Shown here: piece after piece, positions 15,330 to 24,526 of the stretch
Numbering within the stretch: the first letter of the stretch is position 1
Layout of the letters: every line of letters begins with the position of its first letter
NCBI RefSeq assembly: GCF_000420485.1
Contig: NZ_ATVA01000004.1
Span: forward strand, 1-34,414
Source of the DNA: Paucidesulfovibrio longus DSM 6739
Lineage (GTDB): Bacteria > Desulfobacterota > Desulfovibrionia > Desulfovibrionales > Desulfovibrionaceae
Direction of reading: 5' to 3'
DNA: 34,414 bases
Made by a program: the position numbers and the translations under genes
Notes under the pieces: model-generated
Databases searched by the model: none
The model's input: the letters and a program-made list of their open reading frames with translations, nothing else
Told to the model about the DNA's origin: nothing

Positions 15330-16616
15330 ATGTCCAAACTGGTACCCCCTCATGGAGGCAAAGGCCTCGTCTGCTGCCTGCTCGAAGGCGCCGAACTCGC
15401 CGCTGAGCAGAAGAAGGCCGAAGGCCTGAAGAAGATCCAGATTTCCGACCGCGCCAAAGGCGACCTTATCATGATGGGCATCGGCGGCTTCTCTCCGCTG
15501 AACGGCTTCATGGGCAAGGCTGACTGGAAGGGCGTGTGCGAGAAATTCCTGATGGCCGACGGCACCTTCTGGCCCGTCCCCGTCACCCTGGACACCAACG
15601 ACGAAGACGTGAAAGTCGGTGACGAAGTCGCCCTGGTCGCCCCTGACGGCGTGACCTACGCGACCATGAAGATCACCGAAAAGTACGAGATGACCGAAGC
15701 CGACAAGCTGTGGGAATCCGAAATGGTCTACAAGGGCCAGGGCGAAGATTCCACCGGCGGCAAGTTCATGGAGATCGCCCTCAAGGATCACCCGGGCGTC
15801 CAGATGGTCATGGCTCAGGGCAAGTACAACCTGGCCGGTCCCGTCAAAGTCCTCTCCGAAGGCGACTACGCCAAGCGTTTCCCGGGCGTCTACCTGACCC
15901 CCGCGCAGATCCGCGCCGAGATGGAAAAGCGCGGCTGGGCCAACGTCGCCGCTCTGCAGCTGCGTAACCCGATGCACCGTTCCCACGAATTCCTGGCCAA
16001 GATCGCCGTGGAAGTCTGCGACGGCGTCGTGATCCACTCCCTGATCGGCAACCTGAAGCCCGGCGACATCCCGGGTTCCGTCCGCATCAAGTGCATCCAG
16101 ACCCTGATCGACAACTACTTCGTGCCCGAGAACGTCATCAACGCCGGCTACCCGCTGGACATGCGTTACGCCGGTCCGCGCGAAGGCCTGCTGCACGCCA
16201 CCTTCCGCCAGAACTACGGCATCAACAACATGCTCATCGGCCGTGACCACGCCGGTGTCGGCGACTTCTACGGCCTGTTCGAGGCCCAGGAAATCTTCGA
16301 CCGCATCCCCTACGTGACCGAAGCCTGCCCCGAACCCGGCAAGGCCCTGCTCACCAAGCCGATGAAGATCGACTGGACCTTCTACTGCTACAAGTGCGAC
16401 GGCATGGCCTCCATGCGCACCTGCCCGCACACCAAGGAAGACCGCGTCATCCTGTCCGGCACCAAGCTGCGCAAGGCCCTTTCCGAAGGCGCCGAGGTCG
16501 TGGACCACTTCGGTCGCGACGAAGTCCTCGTGCTGCTGCGCGAGTACTACGGCAGCCTGACCGAGAAGGTCGAGGTCAAGATGCAGAAGGCCGCCTCCGG
16601 CGCCGACATGAAGTAA
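15330..16616 (+). CDS. sat: Sulfate adenylyltransferase (ATP sulfurylase)
   Basis: 428 residues. Activates sulfate with ATP to adenosine 5'-phosphosulfate and pyrophosphate, the first step of dissimilatory sulfate reduction. The signature [10 protein letters not shown] is at residues 210-219, GRDHAG at 304-309 and [10 protein letters not shown] at 375-384. Cysteines 353, 356, 365 and His367 (CYKC...CPH) resemble the metal site of prokaryotic Sat proteins. The ATG at 15330 has GGAGG at about five bases; the longer frame adds ten non-homologous residues. Transcribed divergently from aprBA, with a Rex-like operator upstream and a strong terminator downstream. Confidence 0.97.
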   Translation: MSKLVPPHGGKGLVCCLLEGAELAAEQKKAEGLKKIQISDRAKGDLIMMGIGGFSPLNGFMGKADWKGVCEKFLMADGTFWPVPVTLDTNDEDVKVGDEVALVAPDGVTYATMKITEKYEMTEADKLWESEMVYKGQGEDSTGGKFMEIALKDHPGVQMVMAQGKYNLAGPVKVLSEGDYAKRFPGVYLTPAQIRAEMEKRGWANVAALQLRNPMHRSHEFLAKIAVEVCDGVVIHSLIGNLKPGDIPGSVRIKCIQTLIDNYFVPENVINAGYPLDMRYAGPREGLLHATFRQNYGINNMLIGRDHAGVGDFYGLFEAQEIFDRIPYVTEACPEPGKALLTKPMKIDWTFYCYKCDGMASMRTCPHTKEDRVILSGTKLRKALSEGAEVVDHFGRDEVLVLLREYYGSLTEKVEVKMQKAASGADMK

Positions 16617-16641
16617 GCATCGCTTACGAAGCATCGATTCT

Positions 16642-16671
16642 GGGGAGGGGCTTCGGCCTCTCCCCTTTTTT
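16642..16671 (+). terminator. Terminator of sat
   Basis: A 10-bp stem (arm GGGGAGGGGC, one G-U pair) with a TTCG loop and six T directly after it, 26 bases past the sat stop. Confidence 0.92.
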
Positions 16672-16811
16672 GTTGCGCTCGCGCCGTTCCCCTTGCCCGA
16701 TCATTTAATATATGTATTCCGGCCCGCTGCGCAGCCCCTGTTTCAGCGCTTGAAGATCGCCGCTTTTCAGGCTAGAAAGGCCCCTCTTATTACATTCCCC
16801 CAGGGAGCCTT

Positions 16812-18434
16812 ATGACAACCGAATATGGAAAGAACAATCCCGCCGGCCAGGACATCCGCAAGGAGCGTCTCGAAGAACTCCTCGACCTGGACGCACGGAT
16901 CCTCAAGCTTCTCGTGCGGCGCAGCCAGAGACTCGGCAAGGAATCCACCTGGCGCCGGTCCCAGGGCAAGCAGCGCATCGACACCGCGCTGGAAAAATCG
17001 CTCTGGGCCGAGTGGGAAAACGCCGGACGCTCCGGCGACCTGCCCCCCCGCCTGCTTCGCCAGCTCTTCAACCTCGTGAATCTCTTCGGTCAGGACGACG
17101 CCAAGGGACGCCGCCGCGCGGACGCCTATATGCTCGCCCCGCAGCGCACGCCTGTGGCCGTGAGCATGACCGCGCCCCGCTGCCTGCGGCGCACCCGGCT
17201 CTGGATGGTCCTTGCCGCGGCCTGCGGACGCCCCCTTGCGCTGGACGCCATCATCCTCAACGACCCCTTCATCGAACTGGTCAAAAGCCTGAACCAGGCC
17301 GGCGGCAGCGTCTCCTGGATCGGCGACGATCGGGCCGAAGCCCAGCGTTCCGAAGGACTCGTCTTCGAGGACAAGCTCATCTTCGCCGGGGACGACGCCT
17401 TGAACTTTCACCTGCTGCTCGGCCTTGCGCTGGGCGGCGCGGGCCGCATGAAATTCTCCGGCGGCTCCGGGCTGAAGCTCCTGGACCTCTCCGCCGTGAA
17501 CACCGTGCTGCCGAAGCTCGGCGCGCGGCTCGTGCCCCTGAACCCGCACGGCGACGGACTGCCCGCCCGGCTGGAATGCGGCGGCGACATGGCCGCCCGC
17601 GTGACCCTGCCGGAATTCGCCTCGCCGGAACTGGCCGCCGGCCTTGCGCTGGCCGCATGGTCCTACCCCCAGGGCCTGGTCCTCGACTTCTCGCCGCGCC
17701 CCGGTCTGCGCTCCGCCCTGGTGGAGGTGGTCGAGGTGCTCCAGGCCGCAGGCATCGACGCCGACCTGGGCGACACGATCTGCCGCGTGGCTCCGGGCAA
17801 GCCCGTGTTTCCCGAATCCCCGGTCCTGCCTCCGGACGCGGTGCTTGCCGCGCATCTTCTGGCCCTGCCCATTTTCGCGGACGGCAAGATCACCCTCGGC
17901 GGGTTCCGCCGCGCCGACCTCGATCACCCCGCGCTGGCCGCCCTGGGCGGACTGGGCGCGGACATGCAGCTCGACGGGGACCGGCTGGTCTGCTCCGCGC
18001 TGAAGCTGCCCGAACAGGACATCGACCTGGGAGACGCGCCCGAGCTTTTCCCCCTGGGCGTGGCCCTGGCCCTGCGTTCGCGGCGCGAACTGCTGGTGCG
18101 CGCGCCCCACGGCGCGGACCTGGACGACGCCATCCAGTTCCTCGACCATCTCGGCGCGAGCTATTCCGCCGAGGAGGACGGCCTGCGCGTCTCCCCGTCG
18201 GAACTGCACTGGGAAGGCTCCTGGGCAAGTCCCTCGCCCTACTTCTGCCTCGCGTCCGCGCTGGTTTCCTTCCTGCGTCCCGGCATCGCCATTGAAAACC
18301 CCGGCATGCTCACCGCGCTCTGGCCCCAATTCTGGAACCTCTTCAACACCTTGCCTTCGGGCCGCATGAAACCCAAGGCTCAGGAACCCGAGAATGACGC
18401 ACCCACACGCCGCAGAATCAAAATCGGTCGATGA
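16812..18434 (+). CDS. Chorismate mutase-like / EPSP synthase-like fusion protein
   Basis: 540 residues, about 100 longer than a normal EPSP synthase (AroA). Residues ~15-95 are helical and follow the chorismate-mutase type II pattern (LEELLDLDARILKLLVRRSQ). From ~110 on, the repeating beta-alpha pattern of EPSP synthase can be followed (FSGGSGLKLLDLSAVNTVL, LPEFASPELAAGLALAA, LGDAPELFPLGVALAL). However, the invariant SKS, SSQ and RP segments are not seen: the expected lysine region reads TAPRCLRRTRL. Catalysis as AroA is therefore doubtful; it may be a divergent enzyme or pseudo-enzyme. It heads a plus-strand run of five closely spaced genes. The start is an ATG with a weak AGGGAG upstream. 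Confidence 0.55.
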   Translation: MTTEYGKNNPAGQDIRKERLEELLDLDARILKLLVRRSQRLGKESTWRRSQGKQRIDTALEKSLWAEWENAGRSGDLPPRLLRQLFNLVNLFGQDDAKGRRRADAYMLAPQRTPVAVSMTAPRCLRRTRLWMVLAAACGRPLALDAIILNDPFIELVKSLNQAGGSVSWIGDDRAEAQRSEGLVFEDKLIFAGDDALNFHLLLGLALGGAGRMKFSGGSGLKLLDLSAVNTVLPKLGARLVPLNPHGDGLPARLECGGDMAARVTLPEFASPELAAGLALAAWSYPQGLVLDFSPRPGLRSALVEVVEVLQAAGIDADLGDTICRVAPGKPVFPESPVLPPDAVLAAHLLALPIFADGKITLGGFRRADLDHPALAALGGLGADMQLDGDRLVCSALKLPEQDIDLGDAPELFPLGVALALRSRRELLVRAPHGADLDDAIQFLDHLGASYSAEEDGLRVSPSELHWEGSWASPSPYFCLASALVSFLRPGIAIENPGMLTALWPQFWNLFNTLPSGRMKPKAQEPENDAPTRRRIKIGR

Positions 18435-18696
18435 GCGCATCGCCGAGCTGAATGTCGAGCTGGAGGCCATCCTCGCCGACAAGGCCGCCAAGGCCGCTGA
18501 GGAAAAGGAATTCCGCGCCAAGGAAGATGCCAAGAAACGCATTTCCTTTGCCCGGGAAATCTTCGAGTTGCAGCACGACCAGCTCCGGCTGAACGTGGAA
18601 GCGGAATTCGTGCGCAAGCGGATCAAACGCCTTGAACTCGGCTACGCCGAGGACGACGCTTCCGCCTGCGGACCCGCGGACGGCTTCGCACTCTAG
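18394..18696 (+). CDS. Small coiled-coil protein
   Basis: 100 residues, highly charged. Residues ~12-90 are predicted to be one long alpha-helical coiled coil (ELNVELEAILADKAAKAAEE), with many Lys, Glu and Ala. No family was recognised. The only ATG in frame overlaps the previous gene by 41 bases, with AGGA about ten bases upstream, so coupling to the upstream gene is likely. The C-terminal 15 residues leave the coil. A structural or scaffold role is possible. Confidence 0.65.
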   Translation: MTHPHAAESKSVDERIAELNVELEAILADKAAKAAEEKEFRAKEDAKKRISFAREIFELQHDQLRLNVEAEFVRKRIKRLELGYAEDDASACGPADGFAL

Positions 18697-18716
18697 TTCG
18701 CGTCAGAGATCTCGAC

Positions 18717-19868
18717 ATGCCCTTCGAATGGATCGACATCGAAGCCCTGCCCCGCCTCGAAAGGGACCAATCCGTGGTCCTTTTCGGGGCGGGCAACGGC
18801 TCCCGCGACCTGCTTCGATTCTTCGAGGAGCAAGGATCGGAAATCCGCCTCCTGGCGGTTCTGGACAACGACCCCAGCCTCCAGGGGCGATCCTTTCAGG
18901 GACTGCCCGTTCGCGCTCCGGCGAGCCTGCCCGACCTGGGTGCGGACGTCGTCATCGTGACCACGGTTTCCGGGCGGGAAGCCGTTTCCGCGCAGCTTGA
19001 AGGCATGGGCCTAAGCAGGGGACGCGATTTCCATCTCGTGGGCACGTTTCCGTCCAGCCGGGCCACGGACAACCTTTCCTTCCTGCTCCGGCGCCTTCGG
19101 AACCACGGCCTGGCCACGGGCGGCAGGATGCTGCACGTGGGACCGGGCGGTTATCTCGGACTGGAATGCGGGCTGCTGGCCTTGCTCGAAACGCCCCCGC
19201 CCTCGCACATTCTGGCCGTGGACGCCTACGATTTCAGCATGCGCTGGCCCGACATCAGCGCGTCCTTGCCGAGCTATCGCGCCATGCGCGCCGACGTGCT
19301 CGCCCTGGCCGAAGCGCGCGGCCAGACCCCGCAACTCGTCGCAGAGCACTGGGACGCTCTTTTTCAGACCGAGGCAGGGCGCACCGTTCTCGACGGGGAA
19401 CGCGTCGAATTGCGGTTTCCGCATCGCTTTTCCGCCTTGCCCGTCGCGGATTCCTCCATCGGGCTGGCCTGTTCCTTTGCCGTGCTGGAGCACGTCCGCT
19501 CCCCGCAAGCGGCCGTGGACGAACTCTGGCGCGTGCTCGCCCCTGGCGGGGCCGCCGTCCTGACCATCATCACCCGCGACCACCGCTCGTTCGGCGCGGA
19601 CCAGGGCTTTTCGCCCATCGCCTACCGCGCCCACTCCGCAGACGAATGGGAACGGATCAACCGCGACCGCTTTTTCCAGAACCGCCTCGCGCCGTTCCAG
19701 TGGCGCGGGCTTTTCGAGGCGCGCGGATTCCGGCTCGACGAATACCGGGTTCAGCACCGATACGACGCTCCCGCGAGCGAGCTTGCGGCGCTGCACCCGG
19801 ATTTCCGCCATTGGCCCCCGGAACGGCAGGGGGAAGTGGATTGCAGCATCGTGGCGGTCAAGCCCTGA
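18717..19868 (+). CDS. Rossmann-domain / SAM-dependent methyltransferase fusion
   Basis: 383 residues. The N-terminal ~110 residues have a nucleotide-binding Rossmann look (VVLFGAGNGSRDLLRFF at 20-36, LLAVLDNDPSLQGRSFQG), as in proteins that couple sugar or nucleotide binding to transfer. From ~138 a class I methyltransferase begins: motif I HVGPGGYLGLE, an acidic VDAYD after the second strand, then LPVADSSIGLACSFAVLEHV and WRVLAPGGAAVL, typical of the Methyltransf_11 type. The substrate is unknown. It lies 20 bases after the coiled-coil gene and 38 before aconitase, within one run. Confidence 0.75.
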   Translation: MPFEWIDIEALPRLERDQSVVLFGAGNGSRDLLRFFEEQGSEIRLLAVLDNDPSLQGRSFQGLPVRAPASLPDLGADVVIVTTVSGREAVSAQLEGMGLSRGRDFHLVGTFPSSRATDNLSFLLRRLRNHGLATGGRMLHVGPGGYLGLECGLLALLETPPPSHILAVDAYDFSMRWPDISASLPSYRAMRADVLALAEARGQTPQLVAEHWDALFQTEAGRTVLDGERVELRFPHRFSALPVADSSIGLACSFAVLEHVRSPQAAVDELWRVLAPGGAAVLTIITRDHRSFGADQGFSPIAYRAHSADEWERINRDRFFQNRLAPFQWRGLFEARGFRLDEYRVQHRYDAPASELAALHPDFRHWPPERQGEVDCSIVAVKP

Positions 19869-19906
19869 CCCGCCTTAACCTTGACCTGGGACTCCCGAGG
19901 ATTCAC

Positions 19907-21832
19907 ATGGGCCAGAACATCACCAGAAAGATCATCGGCGCTCACCTGCTCAGCGGGGAAATGACCCCCGGCAGCGAAATCGGCCTGCGCATCGACCAGA
20001 CCCTGACCCAGGATGCCACCGGCACCATGGCCTATCTCCAGTTCGAGGCCATCGGGCTCGACCGCGTGCGCACCGAGCTTTCCGTCAGCTACGTGGACCA
20101 CAACACGCTCCAGATGGGCTTCCGCAACCCGGACGACCACCGCTATCTGCGCACCGTGGCCGCGCGCTACGGCGTGGTCTTCTCGCCTCCGGGCACGGGC
20201 ATCTGCCACCAACTGCACCTGGAAAATTTCGCGCGTCCCGGCAAGACCCTGATCGGCTCCGACTCCCACACCCCCACCGCGGGCGGCGTGGGCAGCCTGG
20301 CCATGGGCGCGGGCGGGCTTTCCGTGGCCCTGGGCATGGCCGGCGAGCCGTATTTCATCTCCATGCCCAAGGTCGTGCGCGTGCTGCTCACGGGCCGTCT
20401 CCAGGGCTGGGCAGCGGGCAAGGACGTCATTCTCGAACTGTTGCGGCGACTGACCGTCAAGGGCGGCGTGGGCAAGGTCTTTGAATTCGCCGGGCCGGGC
20501 GTGGCCACGCTGACCGTGCCGGAGCGCGCCACCATCACCAACATGGGCGCGGAGCTGGGAGCCACCACGTCCATCTTCCCCTCGGACGAACGCACCCGCG
20601 AGTTCTTCAAGGTCATGGGCCGCGAGGACGAGTGGAGCGAGCTGGTCGCGGACGCGGACGCGGAATACGACGAAACCGTGGAAATCGATCTTTCGGCCCT
20701 GGAGCCCCTGGTGGCCCAGCCGCACATGCCCGACCGCGTGGTTCCCGTGCGCGAGCTGGCCGGACTGCCCGTGAGCCAGGTGGCCATCGGCTCCTGCACC
20801 AACTCCTCCTACGCCGACATGAAGACCACGGCCCAGGTGCTGGCCGGTCGGCAGCTTCCGCCCGAAACCGACCTGCTCATCTCTCCCGGCTCCAAGCAGG
20901 TGCTCAAGATGCTCGCGGCCGAGGGCCTCGTGGAACCGCTGCTCGACGCGGGCGCGCGCCTGCTGGAATGCTCCTGCGGGCCGTGCATCGGCATGGGCGG
21001 CTCCCCCGTGAGCGCGGGCGTTTCCGTGCGCACCTTCAACCGCAACTTCGAGGGACGCTCCGGCACCAAGGACGCGCAGGTCTATCTGGCCAGCGCCCAG
21101 ACCGCCGTGAACCTCGCCCTGGCCGGGAAATTCACGGATCCGGCCGAATGGGGCCCGGCCCCGCAGCGCGTGGAGCTGCCCGCGAGCGCGCCCAGCATCC
21201 GTCATCTCTTCATCTTCCCTCCGGAAAACGGCGACGGCGTCGAAATCCTGCGCGGACCGAACATCGTGGCCCTGGAGCGCTTCGAGCCGCTGCCCGCGAC
21301 CGTGCGCGCCGCGGTCAAGCTCAAGGTCGGCGACGACATCACCACGGACCACATCCTGCCCGCCGGAGCCCAGATCACGGCCCTGCGATCCAACATTCCG
21401 GCCATCAGCGAATACATCTTCAGCCGTGTGGACGAAGGGTTCGTGGGCCGCATGCGCGAAGCCGGGTCCGGGTTCATCCTCGGCGGCGAGAACTACGGCC
21501 AGGGCTCCAGCCGCGAACACGCGGCCCTGGGACCGCGCCACCTCGGCGTGCGCGCCGTGATCGTCAAGTCCCTGGCACGCATCCACCGAGCCAACCTCGT
21601 CAACTTCGGCATCCTGCCCCTGCTGCTGGTCAATCCCGAAGACTACGACCGCATTGGAGAAAACTCCGTGCTGAGCATCGAGACCGCTTCGATCCAACCC
21701 GGAGGCAGGTGCGAAATGACGCTCCAGGACGCCGAGCCTGTTGAAGTGACAAATGATTTGACGGAAAAGGAACTGGATATTATCAAGGCAGGCGGCCTTC
21801 TCAACTACGTTCGCGCCTCCGACCGCGCCTAA
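19907..21832 (+). CDS. Aconitate hydratase, single-chain short type
   Basis: 641 residues, shorter than AcnA (~890) and matching the putative aconitase type first seen in Aquifex. Interconverts citrate and isocitrate via aconitate. GSDSHTPTAGGVG is near residue 119, SCTNSS near 297 and CSCGPCIGMGG near 355. The three cysteines expected to bind the [4Fe-4S] cluster are thus present. The C-terminal swivel domain has GENYGQGSSREHA, containing the catalytic serine region, and ends in KELDIIKAGGLLNYV. The ATG at 19907 has CGAGGA six bases upstream; the longer frame is a shadow of the methyltransferase gene. Confidence 0.92.
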   Translation: MGQNITRKIIGAHLLSGEMTPGSEIGLRIDQTLTQDATGTMAYLQFEAIGLDRVRTELSVSYVDHNTLQMGFRNPDDHRYLRTVAARYGVVFSPPGTGICHQLHLENFARPGKTLIGSDSHTPTAGGVGSLAMGAGGLSVALGMAGEPYFISMPKVVRVLLTGRLQGWAAGKDVILELLRRLTVKGGVGKVFEFAGPGVATLTVPERATITNMGAELGATTSIFPSDERTREFFKVMGREDEWSELVADADAEYDETVEIDLSALEPLVAQPHMPDRVVPVRELAGLPVSQVAIGSCTNSSYADMKTTAQVLAGRQLPPETDLLISPGSKQVLKMLAAEGLVEPLLDAGARLLECSCGPCIGMGGSPVSAGVSVRTFNRNFEGRSGTKDAQVYLASAQTAVNLALAGKFTDPAEWGPAPQRVELPASAPSIRHLFIFPPENGDGVEILRGPNIVALERFEPLPATVRAAVKLKVGDDITTDHILPAGAQITALRSNIPAISEYIFSRVDEGFVGRMREAGSGFILGGENYGQGSSREHAALGPRHLGVRAVIVKSLARIHRANLVNFGILPLLLVNPEDYDRIGENSVLSIETASIQPGGRCEMTLQDAEPVEVTNDLTEKELDIIKAGGLLNYVRASDRA

Positions 21833-21869
21833 GGCCGGAAAACGTAAAACACGCACCGAGGTCTCACCC

Positions 21870-23717
21870 ATGCTCGACAAAATGCGAGAAAATGCCCAGA
21901 GTTGGGTCATCAAGCTCCTCTTCGGCATCATCATACTGGCGTTCATCTTCACTTTCACTTCGCCCCAGGGTGATTCCGAAACCGTGGTTGCCTACGTCAA
22001 CGGCGACCCCATCGCCGTGGACGACTTCCAGCGACTCCTGCCGAGAACGGCCAACCAGGAGCCGGACGCCAAGCGCTCCGTGCTCTTCCAGATGGTCAAC
22101 ATGCTCCTCATGGAGCAGGTCGCCAAAGCGAACGGCATCACGGTGTCGGACGCGGAACTGGTGCGCGACATCAACAGCAACCCCCAGTTTCAGACCAACG
22201 GCGTTTTCGACATGGACCGCTACAAGGCCCTTGTCGGCGGCAAGCCCGAACGCTTCGAGGAAAACGAGCGCGTGAAGCTGCTGCTCGGCAAGTTCAACCG
22301 TTTCGCCGCCCTGCCCGCGCAGCCCAGCGAACCGGAAATCCGCTCCCTGTTCCTCTGGCAGAACGAGCAGGCCGTGGTCGAATACACCGTCATCAGCCCC
22401 GCGGACTTCTTCGCCCAGACCGAATCGCACGACGACGAGGCCCAGGCGTATTACGAAAAGAATCAGGCGCGCTTCACCGAGCCCGCCAAGGCCAACTTCG
22501 AATACGTGGCCTTCACCCCGGCCGCGCTCGCGCCCGGACAGGAAGTCACGGACCAGGAAGTGCAGGACTATTACGAGACCGCCGGCGCCACCCTGGTCAG
22601 CCAGAAGCGCTATGAATTCCGCCACATTCTCCTGCCCGTGGGCGAAACTCCCACCCAGGAGGACGTGAACGCGATCCAGAAGAGCATGGCCGAGATCCAG
22701 AAGCGGCTGGCCCAGGGCGAGGACTTCGCCAGCCTGGCCAAGCGCTTCGCCCTTCCCGGCGACACCGCTCCCGGCGAGCCCATCTGGATGTCTCCGGCGG
22801 AAATGCCCGACGAACTGGCCCAGGCTCTCGCAGGCATGGAAAAGAACACCATCAGCCGCCCGATCATCACCCAGGCCGGATTGAATCTCGTCCAGCTCGT
22901 GGACGTGGAGCTTCCCCGCCAGATGAGCCTTGAAGAGGCCAAGCCCATCATCGTGGACCGCATCGCCCAGGAAAAGGCCGCCAAGATCCTCGGCGACAAG
23001 CTCGACGAGACCATCTCGCAGATGAACCAGGGCGTGAAGCTGCCCCAGATCGCCGAGAACCTGGAGCTGGCCGTCAAGGAAACCGGACCCATGACCCGCG
23101 AGCAGCTCGTGGAAGAGTTCGGCCTCAATGCCGAAGCCGCGGACACGCTGATGACGCTCATGGACGGCAACACCACCAAGACCCCGCTCAAGATCGGCAA
23201 CGGCGGCTACCTCGTGGCCAGCAAGATCGACGATCTGCCCGAAACCGTCATGCCCCTGGAACAGGTCCGGCAGCAGATCGACGTGGAGATCCGCCGCGCC
23301 AAGGCCCAGGAGCTCGCTCTGGAAAAGGCGCAGGAAGTGCTCGTCGAAGGCGCAAAGGGCCAGGGCGACGTCCTGGCGACGTATGCGCCGAAACTCAAGG
23401 AAACCGAGCCGTTCGTCCGTTCCGGCCAGATCGCCGGGCTTCAGGTCGATCCCAAGCTGACCAGTGACGCCTTCACCGCCAAGCCCGGACAGTGGCTGCC
23501 CACGCCCTACTCCTCGGCCAACGGCTATGTGGTCGCCCGGCTCAAGGAAACCCTGCCCGCATCCGAGGAACTCTGGCAGCAGCAGAAGCAGGGCTGGGCC
23601 CAGGCCGCTCTGGAAATCTACCGCCGCGAGATGTACCAGGCCGTGAACAACTCCCTGTTCGAGCGCGCCAACGCCAAGGGCGCCGTGGAACTGGTCCGGC
23701 CCGACCTGCTCAACTAG
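21870..23717 (+). CDS. PpiD-like peptidyl-prolyl isomerase / folding chaperone
   Basis: 615 residues. A single N-terminal membrane helix at ~11-31 anchors it in the inner membrane with the rest in the periplasm. A SurA_N-type chaperone region follows at ~35-160 (VNGDPIAVDDFQRLL). A parvulin-type domain lies at ~245-345 (FRHILLPVGE, LAKRFALPGDTAPGEPIWMS, ISRPIITQAGLNLVQL). The large remaining C-terminal part resembles the chaperone arms of PpiD. The role is assisting folding of proteins leaving the Sec translocon. It lies 37 bases after aconitase and is followed by a strong terminator. Confidence 0.88.
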   Translation: MLDKMRENAQSWVIKLLFGIIILAFIFTFTSPQGDSETVVAYVNGDPIAVDDFQRLLPRTANQEPDAKRSVLFQMVNMLLMEQVAKANGITVSDAELVRDINSNPQFQTNGVFDMDRYKALVGGKPERFEENERVKLLLGKFNRFAALPAQPSEPEIRSLFLWQNEQAVVEYTVISPADFFAQTESHDDEAQAYYEKNQARFTEPAKANFEYVAFTPAALAPGQEVTDQEVQDYYETAGATLVSQKRYEFRHILLPVGETPTQEDVNAIQKSMAEIQKRLAQGEDFASLAKRFALPGDTAPGEPIWMSPAEMPDELAQALAGMEKNTISRPIITQAGLNLVQLVDVELPRQMSLEEAKPIIVDRIAQEKAAKILGDKLDETISQMNQGVKLPQIAENLELAVKETGPMTREQLVEEFGLNAEAADTLMTLMDGNTTKTPLKIGNGGYLVASKIDDLPETVMPLEQVRQQIDVEIRRAKAQELALEKAQEVLVEGAKGQGDVLATYAPKLKETEPFVRSGQIAGLQVDPKLTSDAFTAKPGQWLPTPYSSANGYVVARLKETLPASEELWQQQKQGWAQAALEIYRREMYQAVNNSLFERANAKGAVELVRPDLLN

Positions 23718-23739
23718 TCCCGCGCTTTTCGTGATTATT

Positions 23740-23773
23740 AAAGAAGCCCTTGGAAACAAGGGCTTCTTTTTTT
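23740..23773 (+). terminator. Terminator after the ppiD-like gene
   Basis: A 13-bp perfect stem (arm AAAGAAGCCCTTG) with a GAAA tetraloop followed by a T run, 23 bases after the stop codon. Confidence 0.93.
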
Positions 23774-23815
23774 GCCTTCGGCGACCAGGGGGAAACCCCT
23801 TCCCCCAAAACTTTC
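23774..23815 (+). repeat. Intergenic element, GCCTTCGGCG type
   Basis: Immediately after the terminator, GCCTTCGGCGACCAGGGGG and a following C-rich stretch form a small imperfect stem. A relative in opposite orientation lies at 23969-24008. By memory, short GCCTCCGGCGGCCA-like elements are common downstream of Desulfovibrio genes; the genome-wide count cannot be checked here. Confidence 0.4.
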
Positions 23816-23968
23816 AACTCTCGCAGCTCCCGCCGCTCGCTATTTTTTCTTTTTTCGGAGGCATCTCTTCACCGCAGGACAGGGCAAGAGTGAACGCGGA
23901 CGCCACCGGGTCAAGCCGCAGCCACCGCGCCGAATCTCGGTGCGCAGCAACGGAATTCGGCGCAGAAA

Positions 23969-24008
23969 GGGAGTCCAGAGGGCCGTGGGCCCTTTGGCCG
24001 CCGGAGGC
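23969..24008 (-). repeat. Intergenic element, GCCTCCGGCG type, with hairpin
   Basis: On the minus strand GCCTCCGGCGGCC begins an element whose centre is a 10-bp stem (23975-23984 with 23988-23997, one G-U pair, 3-base loop). It lies about 20 bases past the metallophosphoesterase stop and could terminate the mla operon, although there is no T-tract. It is the mirror partner of 23774-23815. The stretch between the two (23816-23968) shows no gene. Confidence 0.45.
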
Positions 24009-24029
24009 AAGACTTGCTTTCGCGGAGGG

Positions 24030-24524
24030 CTAGTCGGTGAAAACCGTGACGAACTCGCAGGACAGGGCTTTTCCGGGCGCAACGGTCACGAGCGCAAGGG
24101 AGCCGAATTCGCCGAGGGAGCCAGGATTAAGCATTTGCGGCCCGAACTCGTCGGACCAGTATTGCTGGTGGGTGTGTCCGAAACAGATCAGGTCGAATTC
24201 CGGGCCAAAGGCTTCGGCCACGCGTAGCGGCACGCTGGAGCGGCTGCCCCAGCCGTGGGCCATGCCGATGCGCAGGCCGAGCAGTTCAAGGCGGAGCATG
24301 GGCGGGAGATCGTTGGAGAGGTTCGGATCCCAGTCGCAGTTGCCCAGCACGGCGTGAAAGCGGGGGTGCCTGCAAAGCTCGTGGTAGGTGGCGGGACCGG
24401 TGATGTCGCCGCAATGCAGCACGGCGTGGGCGGGTGCGAGGTACTGCTCATACACACGCAAGAACCAGCCCGGAGGCTGGTTCATGTGTGTGTCTGAGAT
24501 GACAGCGATGGTTGCGGACTTCAC
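24030..24524 (-). CDS. YfcE/MJ0936-type metallophosphoesterase
   Basis: 164 residues, the usual length of small calcineurin-like phosphodiesterases. Metal-binding motifs appear in order: DTH (residues 11-13), HCGDI near 37, GNCDWD near 61, AHGWGS near 89 and GHTHQ near 115. The substrate is unknown; family members hydrolyse phosphodiesters. The start codon is GTG at 24524, because no ATG precedes the first motif. It begins two bases after the mlaA stop, so it is coupled to the mla operon; whether it acts in lipid metabolism is inference. Confidence 0.88.
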   Translation of the reverse strand: MKSATIAVISDTHMNQPPGWFLRVYEQYLAPAHAVLHCGDITGPATYHELCRHPRFHAVLGNCDWDPNLSNDLPPMLRLELLGLRIGMAHGWGSRSSVPLRVAEAFGPEFDLICFGHTHQQYWSDEFGPQMLNPGSLGEFGSLALVTVAPGKALSCEFVTVFTD

Positions 24525-24526
24525 GG

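Noticed and set aside
15231-16634. Minus-strand 467-codon frame opposite sat
   Set aside because: It is a shadow of sat, whose plus-strand frame has all ATP-sulfurylase signatures.
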